Assembly: GCA_951394405.1 (NCBI GenBank)
Contig: OX596338.1
Span: 3,100,001-3,164,000, forward strand
Source of the DNA: Coprinellus micaceus
Lineage: Eukaryota > Basidiomycota > Agaricomycetes > Agaricales > Psathyrellaceae
DNA length: 64,000 bases
Reading direction: 5' to 3'
Shown in pieces: positions 1-10,971 of this stretch. The position numbers were made by a program, and so were the translations under genes. Every line of letters starts with the position of its first letter. The stretch's first letter is position 1. The notes below the pieces were generated by a model, which saw nothing but the letters and a program-made list of their open reading frames with translations, was not told the DNA's origin and made no database searches.

Positions 1-2933
1 AACGATTGCGGCGTTCGCCGCGAAAGAGTGTGGCGCAAGCGACAGCTGCTCTCTCTACACCACAAGGTCCGGTCGCCCCTCGTCGTTCGACTTTGGCATC
101 TCATTCGCCCAAGAAAAAGAAGCTCAAGGTCGACTCGGCGGTCGAGGAATCCCAGGACGAAAGCGATGTTCCCATGGATAACAATACCCTGCTCCCTGCT
201 CAACAAACGCCAAATACCACCCCTAGACCGAAAGACCGTTCAAGGAGCCCGTTGGCGTTCACTCGCGAAGTCGGGTCCCTCTCACCGGAGACAACGAACA
301 TACTGTCTGAGTTGGTTCCTTCATTCACGGATAGAACGCCATTGGAGCTGAATGCGGCGTCTGTTGCGGAACCTTCTGGGTCTTCGAGTGAGCCAGTTGT
401 CTCAGCCCAAGGTATGCAGACGTTCTCTGTGTTCTCTGCGCCGCCCGCGGAAGCGTTACCATCGACGCCAAAGCGGTCCACTAGCCCAATCCGACCTCTC
501 CAAACACCCCCACCATCTAAATTCCGACTCCAAGTTTCTGCCCCACAGAATATACCAGAAACACCCGCTCGGAGGATTACCATCGAACAAGCTCTGGAAA
601 CCGGACAAATATCGCCTCTGAAGGCTTCGCAACTAGGATTCACTCCTGGGGCAAAGGGTGTGTCGTCAAATCCAGGGATTCCTCAGACTCCTGCGAGGCG
701 AGTTCTGGTTACAGACAAGGACGCTCCAAGCTCTTCCTCGGCAGTGACGCGGACACCCGGACCACCTTCACCAGTAAAGCAGGCACCCCGGTTCGGGACC
801 CCTGCTCGTCAAGAACCGCGTGTACATGGGCCAATGATTAGTAGCGCCAATGCGAGTCGCCAAGGATTTAGTGTGCCTTCCTTTAGCCGACCGACCACTG
901 CAAGTTCTGCATCAGCGGCCCACGGCGTTGCTCCTTCGTCTTCCAATGGCGGGAGGACTTCGAAGTTGCCATACCCGCTCGTTGGAACTGAGAAACCTCC
1001 GTCGGCGACTTCCTTCTCCAGAGATGGTGGTGACAAACCAGCGTCGTCCATTTCAAGCCCAGTCAAGTCAAGCCTGAAGCAGCCTACCAGTCGGATACCC
1101 AGAATCGGCGCAAAGCCATATGCAAGACCTGTTGCGATTTCGAAACCTGCTGTACCAAGACAGGGACCCCTCCCTGTGCCTCCTGGAGCAGCGGCAGCCC
1201 AGAAGCCTGTGGTCATAAGAAAGGTCGATATGTCGAAACCGAGCACAACGAAGATGGTATGCACATCTTCAACGAGGACAGGGGAAAAGTCTGACGTCTA
1301 TTTCAGGTGAATAAGACTACCCCTCGGGCTGGCCCATCGAGTACAACGGTGACAACGGTGAAGGGTGCTGGGAAAGAGCCTAGTTCTCTACGATCTGTTG
1401 TACCAGCTAGCTCTTCTAGCAATGGGACATCGTCGTCTACTGCTTCGGGTTCGATAAAGCGTAAGCGAAGTCCTGACTCTATGCGGCCAGCTCCTGCGTC
1501 TCCAGTAAAAAGTCGTATGCCTCCCCGCGCGGCGAAGACGGCGGCGGTAGCAGCCGTAGCAGCAGCGTCGAAGCCCATCCCCCTCTCAAGCTTGACAAGG
1601 CCGGCACCGCAGCTTAAGCAGCCTCGGATGATTCGGAAAGTCGTCGACCCGCCACCGCCTCCAGCTGTTGTTCCTGAAAGTCAACCCCAGCCACCGCCAG
1701 TCGAACAAGCTCAAGCTGAACCTACGGCCCCTCCTAAACCCCCGAGCCCACCTCTCACAAATGGACCACTGCAAGCACCTCCGCCTGTGTTCACACCGCC
1801 TGTACTAATACCACCACCTGGACCCGAACTCGACGCCCTTGGGTCCCCTATGAAGGAGGACGCAGCCCCCACTGTTGATACTCCCCCACCTCAGCCTGCT
1901 CCAAAGTCTCGCCGCGCATCCCTGATACCCTTGCCCACGCCTGTGGTCTTACCCACCATTCAAATTGATCCACCTGCCGACCACCCTCCCATTGAGACCC
2001 TCCAACCTCAAGAGATCTTGGTTCCCTCTGGCGTCCGAAGGACAACTCGACAACGCAAGAGCGTCGACCCCACCTCCGAACTGACTGCGCGAGCCACGTC
2101 TTCGTCGCGACGGAAAGCCTCCCAAGGTCCCCGCCTCGTCTTCACCGACGCGTACTCAGAGATGAGTGCCACTGCCTTGAAGCAACTTACCAACACCAAC
2201 ACGATGCGGAATCAACATTACCTATCTGCGAGGTTGGAATTGGAGGTTGTGAAGCGGGATGGGTTGAGGCCAGAGAGTCCCATGGTAAAGATTAAGACGG
2301 TGGCGCAGAGGGAGGCGGAGGAGCAGTCAACCAGGAGGTCCGAACGGGCGGAGAGGAGGGCGAGGAGGAGTGGGGAGTCGATGCCTGGGTCAAGTGATTT
2401 GGAGATGGATAGTGACGATGAAGACGGGGAGCTGCCGGAGTGGGAGGAGCCTCAGGCCCATGTGAGGGGTGCCGGGGAGGACGAAGATTATAAGACGCCG
2501 GATAAGGCGTTTAGGAGGATGAAGTTGACGGAGGATGGGATGCAGGATGTGGAAATGAATGAGAAGAGGAGGGTGAAGTGGGATCGGGGGTTGTTCACAG
2601 TTGTGTATATTGATGAGGTGCAGTTGGGATCGCGTGAAGTGGACAAGGAGAACAAGCCAGGGAAGGGGTGTTTGACGCCCAAGGCTAAGGTATGTCGAAC
2701 TTCTTTTCCCGGTCATTCGTGGATTTTTATTCGTCGTTTAGTCTCTGCGATTGGACACTCTGGGCAACCTCGGCGGCGCCGAGGAACCCCTTCCAGAACT
2801 GATACCCCAGCATGTCACGGTCAAGAAATTCGTGTACGATGGCGAAGTCATCGAACCTGTCGTGGTCGTCCCTCCTCCGCCTCCCCCTGTGCCTAAAGTA
2901 ACACGGTCTAGGTCTAGAAGGTCTAAATCGTAA
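1..2933 (+). CDS. Pro/Ser-rich nuclear-type protein, 5' partial
   Basis: I do not recognise this gene. The reading frame is open from the window edge, so the start lies upstream. Exons end at 1256 and 2689; introns are 1257-1306 (50 nt) and 2690-2741 (52 nt), both phase 0, and the stop is TAA at 2931-2933, giving at least 940 residues. The protein is low-complexity: a basic KKKKLK patch near the start looks like a nuclear localisation signal, many SP/TP sites are present (including PETPARR, PQTPARR and GTPARQ), and there is a long proline tract. The only region that looks folded or conserved is a basic stretch (RRTTRQRKS, about 2035-2300) followed by an acidic and charged segment. The C-terminus is Pro-rich and then Arg/Ser-rich. 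A phosphorylated chromatin-associated protein is a guess. Confidence is high for the gene and low for the role. Confidence 0.75.
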
Positions 2934-3109
2934 CAACCTTCCTTGACGATCTCAGAACTCATATTGACGACATCTTAACGTTTAACGTTTAACGCTTTGA
3001 GCTTTACTGCCTCGGTTTTACATTCTTTTTGTTCAGTGGACTAGTCGATGTACATACAGTGTTGCCGGTTCCTTACCCATAATCTTACAACTACGGCTCC
3101 AGGATATAC

Positions 3110-4194
3110 CTACTCGGGGGCAGTGTACTTGACACCGGCGCTGGCCTGATTCACGGGGAAGACGAGAACCTCGGCGATGTTGACGTGGGGTGGTCGTGCG
3201 GCAGCCCAGACGATTTCCTCAGCAATGTCCTCGCCAACCACTAGGAACAGAAAGGTTAGTCAAATGTACCTTGTGAATGGGTGGTACCCAGACTCACGGG
3301 GCTGTAGACCCTTGTAGACGTTCTTCGCTGCACCCTCATCACCACGGTACCGGATGATGGAGAACTCGGTCTCAACCATGCCAGGGTCAATCTCCGTTAC
3401 CCGTACCTGGGTGTTGACGAGCTCTCGGAGGAGGGAACCAGTGAATGCACGGACAGCGTGCTTAGTTGCGGTGTAGATGCTGCCTCCAGCATAGGCCTCA
3501 CGACCAGCGATAGAGCCCAAGTTGATAACATGGCCTTTGTTCTTGGCCTTGAACTCTGCGCGGACTGGTTAGGGACGGATGGGTAACTCGGAGGCTGTTA
3601 GGCTGACCCTTGACAAGGAGCTGGGTGAGGTGAATGAGACCGAATACGTTGGTCTTGAACATGGCTTCAACGTCATCCTGAGCAATGTCACCAACGTGTT
3701 CGACGCCGAGGACGAAGCCTGCGTTGTTGACTATCATCTGGATGTCAGCTCCCACTGTGGAGAGTCATAATATCCAGCAGACTCACCGAGAATGTCGACG
3801 TCACGGAGATCAGAAGGCACCTTGTCCCAAAGACTATCTACTTGCTTGCGGTCTGACACGTCGAACGGGATCGAGATGAACTTGCCTCCCTCCTTCAATC
3901 CGGATGCCTGGTGGGCAGCCGTGCACTCTGCCTGGACCGCAGCAAGGGCTTCTGCACGTCTGGCGAGTAGGATAACATTAGATCCACCCTGTCAGCACGT
4001 TAATTGGCTGCTATCTTGGTCGATGAGCTCTCATCTATACCCTGGCGAAGAGGACAGCGGTGGCCTGTCGAACATCAAGTCAGATCCCGACGCGCCCAAG
4101 TCGTGTGCTGGGGACTTACAGCTCCAATACCGCTGCTGGCACCGGTGATGAGGACGGTCTTGTTGAGCAGGCGAGAGGCGTTGAAGACAGACAT
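3110..4194 (-). CDS. NADP-type short-chain dehydrogenase, YMR226C/YdfG-like
   Basis: Classical SDR oxidoreductase of 278 residues in six exons: 4120-4194, 4041-4064, 3787-3988, 3608-3754, 3298-3555 and 3110-3240. The start is the ATG at 4194. The Rossmann cofactor motif TGASSGIG lies at about 17-24, NNAG at 110-113, and the catalytic residues are Ser164, Tyr177 and Lys181 (YTATK). The segment [15 protein letters not shown] and the C-terminal [14 protein letters not shown] closely fit the yeast YMR226C group, which oxidises L-allo-threonine, serine and related 3-hydroxy acids and reduces various carbonyls in the cytosol. Substrate cannot be fixed from sequence. No signal peptide or membrane segment is seen. 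One donor (3607, GTCAGC) is weak but keeps phase. It points away from the SET gene at 4351, with 156 bp between the starts. Confidence 0.9.
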
Positions 4195-4350
4195 GGTGAA
4201 GGGGAGATACAAGATATAATTCGAGATATGGGACAGACTCAGGGGCTTTTGTAATTCATCGGATTCGGTCCCGTTCCGAGTTTATCGTGATGGAAGCGTG
4301 ATCCATGCGAGCGATGTTGTCACCTCCTCTCTTTATCTCGCGTCTACCAT

Positions 4351-5995
4351 ATGTCGACATCCAAGCATCCTGCTTGGAACAATCTCCTTGCTTGGCTCCA
4401 GAGTCATGGCATGGACGCGTCGAGCGCAAGTCTCCACGTCGAGACGCGTTCGGTAGAAGCTGGTGCTCCAAATTCGTTGACTCTTCGTCAAAACCGTCGC
4501 TCAATCAACTGGAACAGGCGGCGGATATGGGATGTTCGCTCTGCACGACGTACCACCCTCGACGCCCCTGTTTACGATCCCCGCTAGCGCACTGCTCAAC
4601 TCCAGCACGCTGGCGCCCCACTATCCGCAGGCGAAGCCGAGACTGAGCAGCGTGCAGATCATCTCGCTTCATTTGCTTCTCCATCGTCCAAGAGACGGGG
4701 GGTCGGTGGACCCCCTTTTTGGCCCCTACATTGCAATACTCCCTGCCGCCTTTGACGAGCATCCATTGACATGGCATTGCAAGCGTCGGTGGGGCCAGAA
4801 TTCACCGGGGTCACGGCTCCTCGAGAGACTGCCGCCGTTCGTAGAACGCGACGTCGAACGTATCGCGAAAACTTTCGGAAGCGACTGGAAACGCGTTCAA
4901 TCTTATCTGGTTCGTCCTTTCCCATATCTCATCTAATCCGCGTTGACGAATGTTCAGAAAACCAGACCTGAGGTCTTACGATCTGCTACCAACTCCAACG
5001 CTCCCATCATCCTCTCAGACCCGGATTCCGTTGAGGACGACTTTCTCTGGGCCTGGCTCAACGGTACGACGACCTCCACAATCGGAGAATGAAACAATCT
5101 CATTCCACTTCTAGTCAACACTCGCTGCATATTCTATCGCGTCAAAGAGACTAAATCAGATCCAGATAACCTCACTCTGTGCCCCATACTCGACTTCGCG
5201 AATCATTCCTCCGTCCTCCCAAGCATGACCCCCAGAGCCTCGACTGCAGACATCTGGGATATGCCCCTGAAGAGGCGGGGTGAACCTTTCACCCTGTCGT
5301 CTCCATCCAATGTTCCCAAGAACGCAGGGGACGAGCTGTACCTACGTTATGGCTTCCACCCCAACCAATTTCTGTTCGCCGAATACGGGTTTACAAAGCC
5401 CATGTCAGAAGAGGGCGTTTTATCTGGAGAAGAGCAGGCAAACATCGATATTACCCCAGTCATCGAGGGGTGGTTCGCAAACAGAGGTGAAGTGGGGGAG
5501 TGGATGAGGGAAAGGTTAATAGAGGAAGGATACTGGGGGTGAGTCATAATACCGCTCGGTTAATATGTCGATGGCAAGCTGACGTATCGGTGTATAAATT
5601 GAAGTGAATGGACCCTCCACTCAACCCCTGCCCCCGCCCACCCATCCTTCCGGCTCATGACGGCTCTTCGGCTGTACCACGCCATCCCTTCTTGTGTCAC
5701 GGCCCTCGAAGACGTCCATGACCATGAGCGTGTGCTGCGTCTTTGGCGAAATACGGTCAGCGGTGTCCAGGAAACGCTGTCGGAAGAAAACGAGCGCCAA
5801 TGGCGAGGAACATTGCAGCAAATATGCCAACAAATTGTGAAGTCGGCTGCCCGTGAGGTCGAATCCCTGGCAAACCAAAGAACGGACAACGGGTTGGCCG
5901 AATTCATGGCAAATTCCGTCGCGTGGCTTTGGCGCGAAGAGATGTATGTGGCGAAGGCGGTTTTGGAGTCTTTGCAAAATGGTATAGGATTCTAA
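4351..5995 (+). CDS. SET-domain protein lysine methyltransferase (SETD6/Rkm-type)
   Basis: Predicted 474-residue methyltransferase in five exons: 4351-4462, 4518-4909, 4958-5063, 5115-5538 and 5605-5995. The SET domain is split as in the Rubisco/ribosomal-protein methyltransferase group. The N-terminal part is VEAGGGYGMFALHDV with an inserted helical segment. The catalytic C-terminal part has FLWAWLNVNTRCIFYR, the DFANHS motif that binds AdoMet, and DELYLRYGFHPNQFLFAEYGF. A helical substrate-binding domain follows to the stop at 5993-5995. Relatives (yeast Rkm proteins, S. pombe Set10/Set11, SETD6) methylate ribosomal proteins or other non-histone targets; the target here is unknown. The first donor is placed at 4463 because only that choice gives the conserved GGGYG with correct phase. 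Confidence 0.88.
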
Positions 5996-6291
5996 TATTG
6001 CGTTTTCCCTACTGTTCGGAAATAGAACAGTGACGCGCTGGAACCAGGGAGATCCTCCCCGCAGCTTCTCAGAATCTCAGGCAGGTCGAAGAGCTTGGGC
6101 GCTTAAATGATAGGACCCAAAATGCATGACGGTTCTTAAGCGCTTAAGCCGACTACGTCTACATTTCAATTTCACTACTACTAACATTGAAGATATAAGT
6201 CTGAAGTAAGTGGAGTCCGCGGTAAATACATATGCAAAGCCGTGCAAAAACGCAATTAGATCGTAACAGTACAAATAATCCAGCTTATATT
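5996..6291. other. Convergent intergenic gap
   Basis: The gap lies between the stop codons of the SET-domain gene and pirin 1. It is AT-richer than the flanks and presumably holds both 3' untranslated regions. I see no further gene. Confidence 0.6.
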
Positions 6292-7596
6292 TTACATGCC
6301 ACCAATCTCGCTCTTCCAGGCATGGGCCTTCTCGAATCCGTTCTTCCCAAGTTGGTCTGAAGTAAGAAAGCATCAGCGAGAGAACTCGACTCAGTTAGCA
6401 GGGGTGCTTACAGTCCAACAGGGTCTTCTGGATCTCCTCCTTGGTGGTCATGACGAAGGGACCGTACTGGACGACAGTCTGCTCCAGGGGTTCGCCGGCA
6501 CACTGTACATGCACAATGAGGAAGAGGCCTGAGAGGAAATTTAGAAGGTGAAACGTACCAAGATGAGCTCGGTTCCGTCCTCAAGAGCCGTGATCTTCAC
6601 CCCGGTCTCGAGAGGCTCGCCCGAGAAGGCGAGAGTGTGGTACGAGGGGTACTTCGTGGGTGAATCGCCAACGGAGACGCTCCCCTTGAAGAGGTATGCG
6701 AACGTCGTCCATCCAGCGGCTATTGGAAGAAGGTCAGCGGGGCCCTGATAGAGGGTGACGGGAAAACGTACGAATGTCTTGGAAGACGGAACTCCCTTCT
6801 TTGTTGAGCTTGATGTGGAAGAACCAGCATCCACCCAGAGGACGAACGGGAGATTCGACGCCGTGGCTCTTGCCGCTGATGACTTTCACGGAGACAGGGC
6901 CGTCGGGTCCGTCGGGGTATGCGACAGGAATACTGCAAAACGTCGGCGTTAGCACAGGTTTGAGAAGGAATGATATTCCGAGGTTCAACAACGTACCCTT
7001 CAGGTCCAAGCTCCTGGTACGATGGGTCCTACGGGTTCGACCTCAGGATTACGCATACTTTGAGAGAGATGTTTTATGCGTACCACCATTTTGAACTCCT
7101 TCGGCAAGTCGACCCACAGCTGGAAACCGACGGGCTCTGGGATCCCAGGACCACTGACCGGCATTTCGGCGTGGATGATACCTTTACCAGCACACATCCA
7201 TTGGACACCGCCAGCGACGATGGTGCCCTTGTGCCCTGCGGAGTCTTCGTGCCTGCTGGATCCTTCCAGCATGTAGGTCACGGTTGCTTGTCCACGATGG
7301 GGGTGGTCGGGGAATCCCTAGAGATGCATACGGTTAGCTGGGAGCCCCTCATCCTGCTACGAGGTTAACACGTACCGCTCCATTGCCGATGCGGAAGTGG
7401 TCGAGCATCAAGAAGGGCGTGAGGTTGCGCAGGGACATGGATCCTATACTACGGCGCACTCGAGCACCCGCGCCCTAGACGCCCGTTGATCAGCCACCTC
7501 CCACTGATGATATTCACTAGAACTTGAACCCACCTCGGACTGCTCGACGGCCAACACCTTCTTGACGACGTTTCGTGAAATTCTAGCGATAGACAT
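6292..7596 (-). CDS. Pirin, copy 1
   Basis: Pirin-family cupin of 301 residues in eight exons: 7534-7596, 7376-7474, 7084-7317, 6997-7028, 6772-6932, 6559-6719, 6412-6502 and 6292-6356. The metal-binding set of the N-terminal cupin is intact: two His in FPDHPHRGQ, then His and Glu in WMCAGKGIIHAEM. The second cupin includes PLGGCWFFHI and AGWTTFAYLFKG. Pirins are iron-binding proteins, nuclear regulators in animals and quercetinase-like enzymes in some microbes; the role in fungi is poorly defined. The start at 7596 (MSIARIS) is chosen because the paralogue at 48509 begins at the same point with the same 63-nt first exon, and because a TATA box lies too close to the upstream in-frame ATG at 7743. 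That ATG would add 49 residues with a hydrophobic segment. Confidence 0.92.
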
Positions 7597-7755
7597 ATTG
7601 GTTTCTTCCAAGCTGGTCGTTTGTGATAGAGGAGTGTTCCAGATGAAGCTGCTGAATGCGTTCGAGTTGTAGAGTTTGATCGAGGAGAGAACAGTGACGA
7701 TGGCGAAGACGGTAAGAAGGAATGATACTGACGACCCCCTCATCGCACCGGGGTG

Positions 7756-7763
7756 TTTTTATA
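7756..7763 (-). promoter_or_regulatory. TATA box of pirin 1
   Basis: The octamer TATAAAAA on the minus strand sits 160 bp upstream of the chosen start at 7596, but only about 12 bp upstream of the alternative ATG at 7743. Transcription normally begins 25-40 bp or more downstream of a TATA box, so the alternative ATG would probably be untranscribed. The same octamer precedes the pirin paralogue at 48382-48389. Confidence 0.6.
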
Positions 7764-8095
7764 CCCTTTGGCGAGTGGACCAGCATGACCGAGATATATG
7801 TATGACCTTCCAAAGTCTTCCAGATTTGCCCGCGGGTCGTGGAAGAGGTAGTGTCGTTTTAGGAAGTGCGTGCGGAAGAGACATGTTGCGCACGTAAGCA
7901 TGAATCATTCTTGCGAGAGGACCATTGCGTGGCCCAATCGTGGCCGTCCCAATACAGGATAGTAGGTCCCACTGTTGTAATCGGGTGAGGAGGGGGTGTG
8001 GAGATCGTGGGGCGCTTAGTCCATTACAAGTCCTTTCCCGTGGATCATTACAGTCATTAAACATAAGAAGTACAATGGAGTGCCGTCACACTAGT
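7764..8095. other. Tandem gap between permease and pirin 1
   Basis: The gap holds the end of the permease transcript and the distal promoter of pirin 1. I see no supported gene in it. Confidence 0.5.
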
Positions 8096-10259
8096 TTACA
8101 ACGAGTCCCAAATTCTCTGCCAACGGGTACGAGGGCCCCGAGCGGCTTGCTCATCAAGGTATCGTTTCTCCTCGTCGTCAATTTCTCTAAGGCCGGTGAC
8201 GAGATCGACTTTGCCAATGGGGATGACCTTAGTCTTCATGGTCAATTTATAACCAATCCAAAGGAAGAAGAACACCGGAACGGCAATGTAGCTCCTGTAA
8301 AGACATAGTTAGTAGGCGAGTTCCTGTTAGTGTATGTGAATTGACGTACGTGATGAAGTTGGCAGTATTGAAGGGCATGAAGGTATCGAAACCCTTGAAG
8401 AGGGTGATGATAGCGGTGGCGACAAGAGCGAACCAGCTTCCCCAAGGCTGGAATGGCGCCTTGTAGGGAAGGGAATCGCGGGACTTTCCTTGGACTTGCA
8501 ATGCTTTCATGAAGCGACTGGAATAGGGATCAGCGTGGTTCTGCGGAAAACAAGAAGGTACGGCGCTTACATGTGGGAGTAGACGATAGCCAACCAGGTG
8601 AGGGCACCGAAAGTGGACACCAGGTTGACGAACCATCCAAAGACCTTCGATGCCGAAGAGGAGACGTTCAAGAAAACCAAGCTGCAGAACAGCGTACAGA
8701 GGATCAGAGCGGGGTACGGCACACCCATTCGGTTGACACGCTTGAAGATGGCGGGGGCCTTGCCCTCGATGGCAAGTCCGTAAAGTGTCCGGGAACCAAT
8801 GTAGAGGTCGGAATTGGCAGCGCTCATAACGAAGATGAGGATAGCGGCGTTGATAACATGGTTGAGTGTCTTGATTCCGACCAAAGTTGTGGCGACGACG
8901 AAAGGACTGGCGGCAGCTCCGGTCTTCTGCTGGGTCGCGATGAACAAGTCATTGGCCGTGCTAGGGACGATGAGGCCGATGACAAAGACACCGCCAACGT
9001 AGAAGACCAAGATACGGAAGAAGGTCCTGCGGATAGCGATGGGGATGTTACGACGGGGGTTCTCAGCCTGGAAATGAAGTCTGTCAGCCGCTGGGGAATG
9101 GATGAGAATGGGGTTACATACCTCACCAACGGTGACACCGATAAGCTCGGTTCCCATATAGGCGAAGAGAGCGTTGGTCAAAGTAGCCCAGAAACCGAGG
9201 AAGATGGAGAGGGATTCGTTATGAACCTGGTCGAGCAAGTATTTGCCCATGGGACCGTTCGGGGCCTTCCAGTACCTAAACCCGATACGGTCGTGTTGAG
9301 GATTTCCACCAAGGTCGACAATGATTCCCATGAGGAGAAGGCCGATGAGAGCGATGACTACGGACAAAGTTAGTCTGGGAAGGACGGCAATGGAGGAAAT
9401 GACATACTCTTGATGCTGGAAAGCCAGAATTCGAGCTCTCCAAATACACGAACCCCAAGCAAGTTGATGATGAAGACTGGGGAGTGGAGTTAAGGGCAAA
9501 GCACTTTTCAAACGGTATGCGGACCTACTCAATCCGATAAAAATAACTGGAGTTCATAGAACGGTCAATAGAAGGTAATAATCGTGGTTAATATGTGCTC
9601 ACCCATCCAGACTGCTCTATGGACTTTGTGTGTCCAGTACTCGACGACGATACCAGCGGCATTGATATTATTCGGGGTAACAATGAGCTGTGCAAAAATG
9701 ATAAGAATCGAGGGAGAAGACCAGTATTGCAAGTAGCTTACGTATTTGGCCAGGTAGTTCCATCCGACTGCGAAGCCCAGAGCTGGGTCCACGAATCGAG
9801 TAGCATAGCCTGCGAAACCTCTCTTGTGGGGGATGTATGCAGCCATCTCTCCAAGAGCAACCATGACGAGGTAGCAAACAAAACCGACGAATGCGTATCC
9901 GAGTAGCAATCCTGCATTCAAATTTCTCTTGAGTACGCGAGCACGGAAGACGTAGAAAAACCTCACCTAGAGGGCCACCACGCCTCAAAGCGGTACCAGA
10001 ACCAATGATAAGGCCAGTACCGACTGCGCCACCTAGCTACGCGAGAATGAGCGGAATGACCTTTGCCGACGGAGACGATGGATAGACTCACCGCAATCAT
10101 GGAAATCTGCCTGGCCTTGAGCCCACGGTGCAGAGTTTCCTCCGCCTTGGTGGGCTCCCGAAGTTCTTCATTGAGGTCTTCTGAATTGTCGAACGCATCG
10201 AAGCTAGCCTCCTTCTCTGAGACTTTCTCGTTTGCGTAGCGTTTCTCGTCGAGAGACAT
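8096..10259 (-). CDS. Amino-acid permease (AAP/YAT family)
   Basis: Plasma-membrane amino-acid/proton symporter of 559 residues in ten exons: 10092-10259, 9967-10036, 9742-9911, 9603-9687, 9529-9546, 9408-9476, 9122-9357, 8571-9067, 8350-8517 and 8096-8294. The charged cytosolic N-terminus (about 55 residues) leads to LKARQISMIALGGAVGTGL, the signature start of TM1 in yeast Gap1-type permeases. Twelve hydrophobic segments are expected. The conserved stretch TELIGVTVGEAENPRRNIP lies after TM6, with SAANSDLYIGSRTLYGLA later. The cytosolic tail ends EKRYLDEQAARGP...WDSL. Substrate range cannot be told from sequence. The fifth exon is only 18 nt, yet phase is kept. A TATATAAA box lies about 80 bp upstream of the ATG. 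Confidence 0.93.
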
Positions 10260-10338
10260 GGTGAGGTCACTCGGTCACCAATAAGGGAAGGTGGGAAAGA
10301 GGAGAAAGACCAAGGAACCGAAGAATGGCGGGAAATGG

Positions 10339-10346
10339 TTTATATA
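10339..10346 (-). promoter_or_regulatory. TATA box of the permease gene
   Basis: TATATAAA on the minus strand is 80-87 bp upstream of the permease ATG at 10259. That spacing suits a strong, regulated fungal promoter. Confidence 0.55.
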
Positions 10347-10971
10347 GTCCATCCTGTCCAGGAATGCCTATCTGCGATGGAGTTTATCCCACAGGAATCC
10401 AGAGATCCAACCGTCATCCATACCGGGAAAAGAAGCGCCAAGATTTACAAATGGTGTTGTCGGAGAGGAGCTGGATACAGCCTCACATGGTGCAACTGGG
10501 GTGACGGATAAGAAGTGTGGAAGGTGTGGTTCGGTGACAGACACGGTCCAACTGTATTGGACACTTCGGTAGAGTTCCATGTGGGCGGCTCTACCTGCTG
10601 CCCCATAAAGCAACCCCATCACCCCCACTTGCCTGTTGGGGGCGTTCCCATCACCTATCTTTGTTACGCGGCCTAGAATTTGGTCTTGTGGGGAGCGGTA
10701 AAGGCTTTAGGGAACCAGCCCTGCTCCCTCTCATGTGGGGAAAACCGACGAGGACCGAAGCCGCCTCAAAAGGGACCTAAGTAGAAGATAATGATAACAT
10801 GGTATTTCAATCAGGCGGAAACCCTCTATCAGTCTCAATTCAGATTGTCCAGAGCGGCGAGTCTACACCACCGTCTTGGCACACCGATACGGTGCTGCGG
10901 ATACCTTTCTAGGTATCATTTTGGACATTCAAGACAGGTTGGGCTCGGCGAACTCTTGGATTCCTACCAGC
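10347..10971. other. Promoter-side gap upstream of the permease
   Basis: About 625 bp lie between the permease TATA box and the stop of the isomerase gene. Only short open frames are present and none shows protein-like composition. It presumably holds upstream regulatory sites of the permease and the 3' end of the isomerase transcript. Confidence 0.5.

Noticed and set aside
8573..9373. 266-codon plus-strand open frame over the permease exons
   Set aside because: It is antisense to a strongly conserved permease and its Asp/Glu/Gly-rich composition is the mirror of membrane-helix cod­ons. No independent start context or domain.
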